Positions 22,481-30,570 of a DNA stretch of 64,000 bases are shown one piece after another. Numbering within the stretch: position 1 is the first letter of the stretch; each line of letters begins with the position of its first letter. A model generated the notes under the pieces. That model did not search any database. It was given only the letters and a program-made list of their open reading frames with translations, and had not been told where the DNA came from. The stretch comes from CAXBNB01 sp040151475 (lineage in GTDB: Bacteria > Bacteroidota > Bacteroidia > Cytophagales > Cyclobacteriaceae), in NCBI RefSeq assembly GCF_040151475.1, contig NZ_JBDKWG010000122.1:1-64000 (forward strand), read 5' to 3'. The position numbers were made by a program, and so were the translations under genes.

Positions 22481-23995
22481 TTAATAGTCGATTTCTTCAT
22501 CTTCATCAAATGAAGAGATCATACTGCTCAATAAATCATTGAATTGAATACCTTTTTCCAATGCATGTTTACTAAGGTAACTGTACTCTACCAATCCAAA
22601 CAATACAAACTCCATTAAGAACAATTTTTCGTTTGCATTTTTAGCCTTACAGTGATTTTTAATCAACTCCTCTAATCCTGTAATTGAATTCAACACCTCC
22701 TGATATTCTTTCTGAGTATAATCATTCAAAATATCAATCATATTACCTTTCTCAAACCAGGTAGAAATCGCTTTATATGGATCTACACTCCCTTTTTTGT
22801 TTCGAACTTCTTCAGGATTTGGAAAAATATCAGGCAACATTGTTCGGATAGCCTTTCCGATCAAACTTTGAGCTACTATTCCCGGCCCTTCCTGTTCTCC
22901 TTCATACACCAACTCCACCTTTCCGGTAATCGCCGGAATAACGCCGATGAAATCAGAAATTCTCACAAAAGTTTCCTTTTCTCCATTTTTCAAAGCCCTC
23001 CGTTCTGCAGCACTAACCAAATTTTCATAAGCAGAAATAGTCAATCTTGCAGAAACGCCACTTTTTGCATCTACATACTCACTATTTCTTGCTTCTATTG
23101 CTATCTGTTCGATCAACCTCTTTGCAAAATCATTCACCTCCACATCCACTTGCATGTCATCCGCTATAGCTGCTTCCTGAGCGGTAATTTTCATACCTGT
23201 TTCTATAGATTTAGGATAATGGGTGATAATTTGGCTGCCCAACCTATCTTTCAGAGGAGTAACAATGCTTCCTCTGTTTGTATAATCTTCCGGGTTTGCT
23301 GTAAATACAAATTGTATTTGAAGCGGTAATCTCAACTTAAATCCTCTTATTTGAATATCTCCTTCTTGTAGAATATTAAACAAGGCCACCTGAATTCTTG
23401 GTTGGAGATCGGGCAATTCGTTGATTACAAAAATTCCGCGATGCGCTCTGGGTACCAGTCCGTAATGAATCACTCTTTCATCTGAATATGGAAGTTTAAG
23501 TGTTGCTGCCTTAATCGGATCGACATCACCTATCAGATCGGCAATCGATACATCAGGAGTAGCCAACTTTTCAGTATAACGGTCATTTCTATGCACCCAC
23601 TCCACCTCTAAATCATCACCTTGTTCACTTAAAGCATCAAGGCCAAATCTTGAAATAGGATTTAAAGGATCGTCATTTAACTCAGAACCCTTTATCACTG
23701 GCATGTATTCATCCAGCAGTAATATCATCTGACGTGCTATTCTGGTTTTGGCTTGGCCTCTCAATCCAAGCAGGTTGATATTATGCCCGGATAAAATCGC
23801 TCTTTCTATATCAGGAATAACCGTATCTTCATAACCCCAAATACCTTCAAATACATCTTCTTTATTTTGAATCTTCGAAATCAGGTTTCTTCTCAACTCT
23901 TGTTTAATAGTTTGAGACAGATAACCTGCTTTTTTCAACTCACCTAAAGTACTTATCTTCTTCACTTCTTCTGGTGAGAATTTTTTATACGACAT
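22481..23995 (-). CDS. Mg-chelatase subunit I-like AAA+ ATPase
   Basis: The 504-residue protein has a Walker A-like GLRGQAKTR, a Walker B region GIFVINELPDL and the sensor stretch QFVFTANPEDYTNRG, as in the MoxR/ChlI branch of AAA+ proteins. The C-terminal 150 residues are helical and family-specific. Three bases separate it from the VWA-domain gene upstream. Such ATPase/VWA pairs act like chelatases or as chaperones that remodel or load metal or cofactor onto partners. No tetrapyrrole pathway gene is near, so chlorophyll-type chelation is unlikely. The substrate cannot be named from the sequence. Confidence 0.88.
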   Translation of the reverse strand: MSYKKFSPEEVKKISTLGELKKAGYLSQTIKQELRRNLISKIQNKEDVFEGIWGYEDTVIPDIERAILSGHNINLLGLRGQAKTRIARQMILLLDEYMPVIKGSELNDDPLNPISRFGLDALSEQGDDLEVEWVHRNDRYTEKLATPDVSIADLIGDVDPIKAATLKLPYSDERVIHYGLVPRAHRGIFVINELPDLQPRIQVALFNILQEGDIQIRGFKLRLPLQIQFVFTANPEDYTNRGSIVTPLKDRLGSQIITHYPKSIETGMKITAQEAAIADDMQVDVEVNDFAKRLIEQIAIEARNSEYVDAKSGVSARLTISAYENLVSAAERRALKNGEKETFVRISDFIGVIPAITGKVELVYEGEQEGPGIVAQSLIGKAIRTMLPDIFPNPEEVRNKKGSVDPYKAISTWFEKGNMIDILNDYTQKEYQEVLNSITGLEELIKNHCKAKNANEKLFLMEFVLFGLVEYSYLSKHALEKGIQFNDLLSSMISSFDEDEEIDY

Positions 23996-23998
23996 ACG

Positions 23999-25096
23999 CT
24001 ACAAATTTTTCTTTCTATTGTTTTTAAAATCCTCAAACACCAAATTTCCAAGCCCCTTCAAGTTGCTATAATAAGCATTGCCATTGTTGATTTTGGTAAA
24101 CTCTTTTACAAATTCCTTTAAGTAAGGATCAGAGGCTATCATAAATGTAGTTACCGGAATATTGAGCCTGCGGCAAGCAGCTCCAAGGTTGTACGTTTTA
24201 TTCAAGATCTGAGGATCAAGACCAAAACTATTCTTATAGTATTTAATGCCTTTCCTCATACAAGTAGGTTTCCCGTCTGTAATCATGAAGATCTGCTTGT
24301 TGCTATTTTTCCTTTTTCTCAGTAAATCCATTGCCAACTCCAATCCTGCTATCGTATTGGTATGATAAGGCCCCACCTTTAAATAGGGTAAATCTTTAAT
24401 CTCTATTTGCCAGGCGTCATTGCCAAAGACGATAATATCTAGTGTGTCTTTTTTATATTTTCTGAGAATCAACTCGGACAAAGCCATCGCCACTTTTTTT
24501 GCAGGAGTAATTCTGTCTTCTCCATACAAAATCATAGAATGGCTGATATCAATCATCAATACCGTTGAAGTCTGAGTTTTAAACTCTCGCTCCTCCACTT
24601 CCAGGTCATTTTCTGTAAGTGCAAAATCGGAAAAACCATGATTGATCTGCGCATTGCGAATAGAATCCGTCATTGATATCTGATCAGGAGTGTCTCCAAA
24701 CCTATATTCTCTCATATCCGAATTTCGCTCATCTCCCAATCCGGAATGAAAAGTTTTGTGCTCACCCTTTCCTGATTTTTTGAGTTTGCCAAAGATTTCT
24801 TCAAGTGCACTTTTTCTTATTTCCTGTTCGGATTTAGCACTGATCTTAAATTCACCAGTTTGATTATCTTCAGTCAGAAAGCCTTTCTTCTTCAGGTCTT
24901 CTATAAAATCCCCCATACCATAATCGGCGTTGGTAATGTTGTATTGCTTGTCAACATTGGTCAACCAACTAAGTGCCTCACTTACATCTCCTGATGTAAT
25001 CAACAATAGCTGCTGTAGGATATTCCACAGGTTATCAAAAGCTGATTGATCTTTGTTCTTGTCAGGTACAAAATCCGTAATCCGGTAGCCTATCAT
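23999..25096 (-). CDS. VWA-domain protein paired with the AAA+ ATPase
   Basis: The 365-residue protein has a C-terminal von Willebrand A domain at about residues 175-350. Its metal-dependent adhesion site motif DISHS follows TVLMI, with a later Thr/Asp in FMITDGKPT. The N-terminal half is helical, without a signal peptide, so the protein is cytoplasmic. It is the first gene of a VWA-AAA-ABC run, and by analogy with ChlD/ChlI or MoxR/VWA pairs it should bridge the ATPase to a substrate. I see no clear TAnnTTTG promoter in the 139 bases upstream. Confidence 0.86.
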   Translation of the reverse strand: MIGYRITDFVPDKNKDQSAFDNLWNILQQLLLITSGDVSEALSWLTNVDKQYNITNADYGMGDFIEDLKKKGFLTEDNQTGEFKISAKSEQEIRKSALEEIFGKLKKSGKGEHKTFHSGLGDERNSDMREYRFGDTPDQISMTDSIRNAQINHGFSDFALTENDLEVEEREFKTQTSTVLMIDISHSMILYGEDRITPAKKVAMALSELILRKYKKDTLDIIVFGNDAWQIEIKDLPYLKVGPYHTNTIAGLELAMDLLRKRKNSNKQIFMITDGKPTCMRKGIKYYKNSFGLDPQILNKTYNLGAACRRLNIPVTTFMIASDPYLKEFVKEFTKINNGNAYYSNLKGLGNLVFEDFKNNRKKNL

Positions 25097-25235
25097 TTAC
25101 TTATTTGGGGAAATTATTTTATCAATACAATACATCAGGATTGTTTAACAGCAAACCTGTGATTCAGATTTTTAATTTAGCGATTATTTCGTTTAATTTA
25201 AGTAAACAATCTGTTTTTACCTTCATTCTAAACAC

Positions 25236-25370
25236 ATGGCTGGCAGGAAACCAATATTTGCAACCCTCATTGTTGATATTGTGACTTTTATTAGTCACAC
25301 CTTATTAAAATCGCTAGAACCCAAAGAAGGAAAAGCCAAAAAGAAAACAGATCACAAAAAATGGGAATAA
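25236..25370 (+). CDS. Possible 44-residue basic small protein
   Basis: An ATG frame in the 285-bp gap between the VWA gene and the fatty acid hydroxylase encodes a 44-residue peptide that starts MAGRKPIFATLIVDIVTF. It has one apolar helix-like segment (about residues 7-25) and a Lys-rich tail ending KKWE. It reads like a real small protein, but the promoter region (TACCTTCA) is only a partial match and I know no family for it. Confidence 0.35.
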   Translation: MAGRKPIFATLIVDIVTFISHTLLKSLEPKEGKAKKKTDHKKWE

Positions 25371-25381
25371 TTATACCCTTA

Positions 25382-26002
25382 TTATTTGGTAGGCATGGTT
25401 CTGAAAATCACATCCCACAGAGGAGATGATACACCAAACGCTCTTTCCGGCTGTTTGTAATGGTGGATTCCGTGGTGTACCCACAAAATCTTAAAAAAGT
25501 TTTTAGGTGGTTGAAAAGCATGTACCATATAATGCACCCATAGGTAAGATGCATAACCCATATAAAATCCCGGGAGGAATCCATATACCAGATCACCCAT
25601 TATTACTTTAAAAAACAAATAAAACAAGAAAGCCAGGGTCACACTTGCCGGTATTGGCATGGCTAGTCTGTCTTTATCTTTAGGATAGTGGTGGTGAACA
25701 CCATGCACGGTATAAACAAACTTCTTTTTAGCTTCAGTATCTTCACTCATGTGAAAAAGAAAGCGGTGCATGATATACTCAGCCAGAGTAAACAACAAAA
25801 AACCTACGATGAATAAAACCATAACCGCTGGGATATTCAGTCCTATTTTTGCACTACCGTAATAAACCAAACCAATGGAAAATATAGAAAACATAACCAA
25901 AGGAATAGCTATATGAGTTCGGGTTATTCTCTCAATAAAAGGGCTTTTAGACAAAACTGTCGTTCCCTTCATTTCGGGTTTAATACTCTTATGATCCAGC
26001 AT
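25382..26002 (-). CDS. Fatty acid hydroxylase superfamily membrane enzyme
   Basis: The 206-residue integral membrane protein has the His boxes of the sterol desaturase/fatty acid hydroxylase superfamily: HRFLFH, HGVHHHYPKD, HYMVHAF and HHGIHH. These bind a di-iron centre that hydroxylates lipid acyl chains with oxygen. Four hydrophobic helices surround the boxes. In Bacteroidota such enzymes may 2-hydroxylate fatty acids of sphingolipids or ornithine lipids; the exact substrate is not deducible. A CAAATTTA (TAnnTTTG on the minus strand) at 26054-26061 is a possible -7 element, giving it its own promoter about 150 bases after bshA. Confidence 0.88.
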   Translation of the reverse strand: MLDHKSIKPEMKGTTVLSKSPFIERITRTHIAIPLVMFSIFSIGLVYYGSAKIGLNIPAVMVLFIVGFLLFTLAEYIMHRFLFHMSEDTEAKKKFVYTVHGVHHHYPKDKDRLAMPIPASVTLAFLFYLFFKVIMGDLVYGFLPGFYMGYASYLWVHYMVHAFQPPKNFFKILWVHHGIHHYKQPERAFGVSSPLWDVIFRTMPTK

Positions 26003-26152
26003 AATAAATCAAATTAATCCAGAAAAACTTCCAGATAATGCAATTATATGAGACAAATTTAATTTGTGACAACCGATCAAAGAAATAAAATCAAAAAAAA
26101 GGCAATTAAAATAATCAATATCATGAGTCTAATTTATTTTTCGACAGTTTCC

Positions 26153-27313
26153 TTACTGTTTTATGGGCTGTTTGGCTTCCAAGGCGACTTTAAATGTTTC
26201 TACAGTTTCTGTATAGAAAGTTTCATACATTGGTAAAATACTCTCTAAGTCAAAAGTTTTTGCCCTATCCAACGCTGCTTTTTTAAATGTCGCCAAATTA
26301 TCCTTGTCCAAAATATGGATTGCCTTTTCTGCCATACATTCGATATCACCAATATCACATAAGAATCCTGTTACTCCATCGAGATTCAACTCAGGCAAAC
26401 CACCTACATTGGTACTGATGACTGGCACTTCACATGCCATTGCTTCCAATGCTGCCAATCCAAAACTCTCCTTTTCAGATGGCATGATAAAAAGATCGGA
26501 TACCGACAGCACTTCCTCTACAGCTTCCAGTTTACCCAAAAACCGCACATCGTTCAGGTTACAAGAATCACGGCACAAATCTTCTATTCTTGTTCTTTCC
26601 GGCCCATCACCAACAAGGAGCAATTTGGAAGGGACTGTTTCCCGTATTTTGTTAAATACCTTCACCACATCATCTACCCTCTTAACCTTTCTAAAATTGG
26701 ATGTATGAACAATCAATTTTTCACCATTAGGACAAATGGCTTTTTTGAAATGGTCTTTCTTTTGTTTTTTAAACCTGTTCAAATCGATGAAATTAGGGAT
26801 CACACGTATTTCCTTAGTTACATTAAAGTGATCATAGGTGTCTTTTTTCAAGTCTTCAGACACGGCGGTAATACCATCGGACTGATTGATTGAAAAAGTA
26901 ACAACAGGTTCCAGTGAAGCATCTTTCCCTACAATGGTGATGTCCGTACCATGCAGGGTAGTAATGAAAGGAACGTCAATCCCTGAAGATTTCAATATTT
27001 CTCTGGCCATATAAGCTGCCGATGCATGCGGCACAGCATAATGCACATGTAACAAATCAATATTTTCGTGCTTTACCACATCTACCATTTTACTAGCCAA
27101 TGCGATCTCATAAGGTGGGTATTGAAACAGTGGATAGGGTTTGATATCTACCTCATGATAAAAGAGGTTTTCGTTGAAAAAATCCAAACGGGTAGGTTGC
27201 GAATAGGTAATAAAATGAACCTTATGCCCTTTCTCTGCCAACGCCTTTCCAAGTTCTGTTGCCACAACCCCAGACCCACCATAGGTGGGATAACATACTA
27301 TTCCTATCTTCAT
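26153..27313 (-). CDS. bshA: N-acetyl-alpha-D-glucosaminyl L-malate synthase BshA (bacillithiol synthesis)
   Basis: The GT4-type glycosyltransferase (386 residues) begins MKIGIVCYPTYGGSGVVATE, the BshA signature, and continues with HVHYAVPHA, HGTDIT and the nucleotide-sugar site ESFGLAALEAMACEVPV. BshA joins UDP-GlcNAc to L-malate, the first step of bacillithiol synthesis. It lies 14 bases after the GH3/beta-lactamase fusion gene on the same strand, so the two are probably co-transcribed. A DinB/YfiT protein of the bacillithiol transferase type is encoded at 45.8 kb, in agreement with bacillithiol use. Confidence 0.94.
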   Translation of the reverse strand: MKIGIVCYPTYGGSGVVATELGKALAEKGHKVHFITYSQPTRLDFFNENLFYHEVDIKPYPLFQYPPYEIALASKMVDVVKHENIDLLHVHYAVPHASAAYMAREILKSSGIDVPFITTLHGTDITIVGKDASLEPVVTFSINQSDGITAVSEDLKKDTYDHFNVTKEIRVIPNFIDLNRFKKQKKDHFKKAICPNGEKLIVHTSNFRKVKRVDDVVKVFNKIRETVPSKLLLVGDGPERTRIEDLCRDSCNLNDVRFLGKLEAVEEVLSVSDLFIMPSEKESFGLAALEAMACEVPVISTNVGGLPELNLDGVTGFLCDIGDIECMAEKAIHILDKDNLATFKKAALDRAKTFDLESILPMYETFYTETVETFKVALEAKQPIKQ

Positions 27314-27327
27314 TAAATTGGTTTTAT

Positions 27328-30066
27328 CTAATCACTTTTAGAATCATTCTGAACCAGAAATGACTCATACATTATGTCATGAATTCTAGTACGTATATTA
27401 TTCTGAATGAGTTTATTATTTTGAGCATCAGGATACACCCTATTGGACAAAAACACATAGACCAAATCATATTCAGGATCAGCCCAGACAATAGTACCGG
27501 TAAACCCGGAATGCCCAAAAGCTTTATCTGATGCATATTTGGATGCATTTTCAACAAGAGAATCCGGTTTATCCCAACCCAATGCCCGGCGATTTGAATC
27601 TCCTTGTTTTTTAATAAATTTCTGTACAGTCTGCTCAGAAAAATACCTGTTGCCACCATAGTAGCCCTTTTGCAAAAGCATTTGCATGTATTTCCCCAGA
27701 TCACTGGCATTGCTAAATAATCCGGCATGGCCGGATATTCCATCCAAAAGGGCTGCATTTCTATCGTGTACATTTCCCCAGACCAAACTATTTCTGAGAT
27801 AATCATCCTTTTCCGTTGGTGAAATTCTGTCTATAGGAAACCTGCAAAGCGGGGCATAACCTGTCGATGACATTCCCATGGGATCAAATAAATTTTGACT
27901 CAAAAACTCATCTATTGATTGGTTCAATTGGTTTTCTGCCAAATCCTTCAATACCATAAATCCCAAATCACTATATAAATACTCATAACCTCCACTATCT
28001 TTTTTAAGGGAATTGAAGCCGGAAGCAACTATCCAACTGCGAATGGAATCCGCCCAATTTATGGAAAGTGTTTTGTACTTATACCTGCGTCTTCCGGGTA
28101 GCTTAAACCTAAAGTCATCTCCATCCGGATCAAATTCAGCATGCCTCCAAAAGGGTAAATACGATTTCAATCCTGACTGATGAGTCAATAAGTCTGTCAG
28201 CTTCACGCCAGACTTATCAGAATTTGCAAATTCATTGATATAACTTCCGAGACTATCCTCCAATGAGATTTTATTCCAGTCTGCCAAAAACATTAAAGAA
28301 GGTACAGTAGCCACCACTTTGGTAATAGAGGCTATATCATATATTGTTTCATTGTCCACATGCTCGGTACTATCATAGGTGAGATGACCAAAGGACTTAT
28401 TGTACACCACTGTTCCATTTTTAGCCATAAAAACCTGACACCCCGGAAATGCACCCATTTCAATCGCATCCTTTACTACAATATCTATTTTAAACAATTC
28501 ATCGGTATCGACCTGTAAACCGGTAATATTTCCATACTTGAATCTTCCTGTTTCAGGAATGGTTTCACCCATCACTAAAACAGAGTCTTGCGCGGAAACC
28601 CAGTGCAACCTTCCTGTGATTTTTCTGGCTCCAAATATGTTTTGTGGAATCAAATGCACATAGTTGTCTTCATTTGAGGGAGTCCAAAGTATAGTCTCAA
28701 AATCTAGTAATTTCTCAATATACTTCTTATCTCCACTGTAGATCACCACTACGTGAGATTTTTCATTAATTTGTTTGAGGTAAAATAAAATATCATCTGA
28801 CTGCTCCAAATTTAATGATGTAATATTGGCCAAAACAACATCAAAGTGATGCAGTGTCTCTACCGACTTCTGAGTGTTTTTCCTAAAATATCCAAAATCA
28901 TAATGAGCTACACCAGTATATTTATCTATATACTTTCTAAATGTATTATCTTCTATTGTATTTCCGGAAATAGAAGCAAAATGGTATTTATCAAGATGCC
29001 GAATAGGAAAAATGCCACTTTCGTTTTTCAACAACACTACAGAACCAAACAGTGCCTTTTCATTAATATTTTCAATATCTATGTAGCGCTGGTCTCCTTC
29101 CTGCTGATTGAGTAAATCAAGTTCTCGCTTAAACCTGATAACCTGCTTGCCCTTTTCTTTAAGTATTTTATTTTTAGGTGGTTTGGTTGAAAAGAGTGTG
29201 TGTAAAATATCTTTGGCCAGCTCGATATTCTGCGGTAGAAGAACCATATCTGCTCCTTTTTCTAAAGCCTGAAAACATATATCTCCGGAAAAATTATCCG
29301 AATATTCCGGCTTACTTAAAAACAATCCTGAAAAACCTATTTCTTTCCTTTTTTCCAAATCATAGGGTTCACCCTCGAAGACCGAAGTATCAAGTTTATT
29401 AACAAAAACACCAGCATATTTTAATTGATCTACCTGGATTTTATTATCCTTGATCAAACCATCAGAACTGCCAGCCACAATGGCAACTCCCGCAGACTTT
29501 AGCCCTTCTAAATATTTTGAAATCCACCAATCTGCTTTGGTCTTTATTGGATCAAGAATGACCATATCAAAACCTACTTCTCTAATTTGTCTGCCTATTA
29601 AGAATCCCAAATCGGTTATTAATGAATCATCCGTTAATAATTCAATTTTAGATCTGTCGGGCAACTCCTGACCTCCATCAAGTGGAAATGAAAGTAATTC
29701 AGGAAGATTTAATGCTACAAAAGGCCTCTGAGGAAAGGAAGTCGATTTGAGACTTGAAATCCATTGCTTCACTTCAGATTTTTCACCATTGCTGATGATA
29801 ACCCCTCCTATATGCCCGGTATTTACAATATCATTGACTTTCCTAAGGTCTTGTTCTTTATGAAAATCACCAACAGAAAGCACCAGCAACTTCGATATTC
29901 TTTCTCTTTTATTTAAGGAAACATAGACACTGTCTTCATAAGATAATTTTGATTTAATAAGCGCAAAAGATCCAAAAACGGGATAAAAGAAAAACATGAA
30001 GAAAAATAGTCCAATAACTCTTTGCACTTTGGAGCGTAATAATTGATATGTTGGATAAATTTGCAT
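27328..30066 (-). CDS. GH3-like/serine beta-lactamase fusion with a degenerate GH3 domain
   Basis: The 912-residue protein has a hydrophobic N-terminal signal or anchor (residues 15-37), a GH3 N-domain (about 50-310), a GH3 C-terminal-like domain (about 335-520) and a class C beta-lactamase/serine hydrolase domain (about 545-900). The hydrolase is intact: S580-x-x-K583 in DIASITKVVA, YSD at 698 and HSG at 852-854. The GH3 half has lost the KHFPGHG motif of NagZ, and the nucleophile loop [S/T]DD reads S251-K252-P253, so it should not hydrolyse beta-N-acetylglucosaminides. The fusion itself is common in Bacteroidota and is linked to cell-wall turnover. Here the GH3 part probably only binds glycan while the hydrolase acts on peptide or ester bonds. 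It is upstream of bshA by 14 bases. Confidence 0.9.
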   Translation of the reverse strand: MQIYPTYQLLRSKVQRVIGLFFFMFFFYPVFGSFALIKSKLSYEDSVYVSLNKRERISKLLVLSVGDFHKEQDLRKVNDIVNTGHIGGVIISNGEKSEVKQWISSLKSTSFPQRPFVALNLPELLSFPLDGGQELPDRSKIELLTDDSLITDLGFLIGRQIREVGFDMVILDPIKTKADWWISKYLEGLKSAGVAIVAGSSDGLIKDNKIQVDQLKYAGVFVNKLDTSVFEGEPYDLEKRKEIGFSGLFLSKPEYSDNFSGDICFQALEKGADMVLLPQNIELAKDILHTLFSTKPPKNKILKEKGKQVIRFKRELDLLNQQEGDQRYIDIENINEKALFGSVVLLKNESGIFPIRHLDKYHFASISGNTIEDNTFRKYIDKYTGVAHYDFGYFRKNTQKSVETLHHFDVVLANITSLNLEQSDDILFYLKQINEKSHVVVIYSGDKKYIEKLLDFETILWTPSNEDNYVHLIPQNIFGARKITGRLHWVSAQDSVLVMGETIPETGRFKYGNITGLQVDTDELFKIDIVVKDAIEMGAFPGCQVFMAKNGTVVYNKSFGHLTYDSTEHVDNETIYDIASITKVVATVPSLMFLADWNKISLEDSLGSYINEFANSDKSGVKLTDLLTHQSGLKSYLPFWRHAEFDPDGDDFRFKLPGRRRYKYKTLSINWADSIRSWIVASGFNSLKKDSGGYEYLYSDLGFMVLKDLAENQLNQSIDEFLSQNLFDPMGMSSTGYAPLCRFPIDRISPTEKDDYLRNSLVWGNVHDRNAALLDGISGHAGLFSNASDLGKYMQMLLQKGYYGGNRYFSEQTVQKFIKKQGDSNRRALGWDKPDSLVENASKYASDKAFGHSGFTGTIVWADPEYDLVYVFLSNRVYPDAQNNKLIQNNIRTRIHDIMYESFLVQNDSKSD

Positions 30067-30228
30067 CTGGTTATTAAATTCGTCTAACCATTGAATTTGA
30101 TTAAATTCTAATATAACCTAATATCTTCTCGTGAAACAATATTTACAACAATATTAGTGCCCGGATAAAAGAAATTTACTTTTCCGATTCAAGAATTTAA
30201 AGAATCGAACTAATTTTAATGCATAGAA

Positions 30229-30570
30229 ATGAGAATTCCTTCAATCATAAAAACCCCAAAGTACAATCGGTTCAAATTTGAACCCAGGCATTATGATCCC
30301 ATAAAAGAAGAAATTGAAGAAAAATTAAAAATGGCCAGAGCTCAAAAGGAATTCGATACAACGGGTTATCAATCCAGCATATCTGCTGCCTTTAGTAAAA
30401 GACAAAAGAAAAACAGTCAGGCATCAACATTTCAATTGATATTAGCCATAGTCCTGATGGGAACTTTCGTTGGGTGGCTATTTTATGGCAATCAGTTTTT
30501 TTATGCGTACCTGTTGCTATCACCTATATATTTTTATTGGAGATTGAAAAACAAATGGCGTAAAAGTTAA
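30229..30570 (+). CDS. Small membrane protein upstream of mutL, function unknown
   Basis: The 113-residue protein has a basic, charged N-terminal 65 residues (IKTPKYNRFKFEPRHYDP), two close hydrophobic segments at about residues 66-85 and 88-105, and a basic C-terminus. It lacks a signal peptide and probably inserts as a hairpin in the inner membrane. Its stop overlaps the ATG of mutL by one base, so they are translationally coupled. I recognise it only as the kind of small protein found before mutL in related genomes, and propose no function. Confidence 0.75.
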   Translation: MRIPSIIKTPKYNRFKFEPRHYDPIKEEIEEKLKMARAQKEFDTTGYQSSISAAFSKRQKKNSQASTFQLILAIVLMGTFVGWLFYGNQFFYAYLLLSPIYFYWRLKNKWRKS

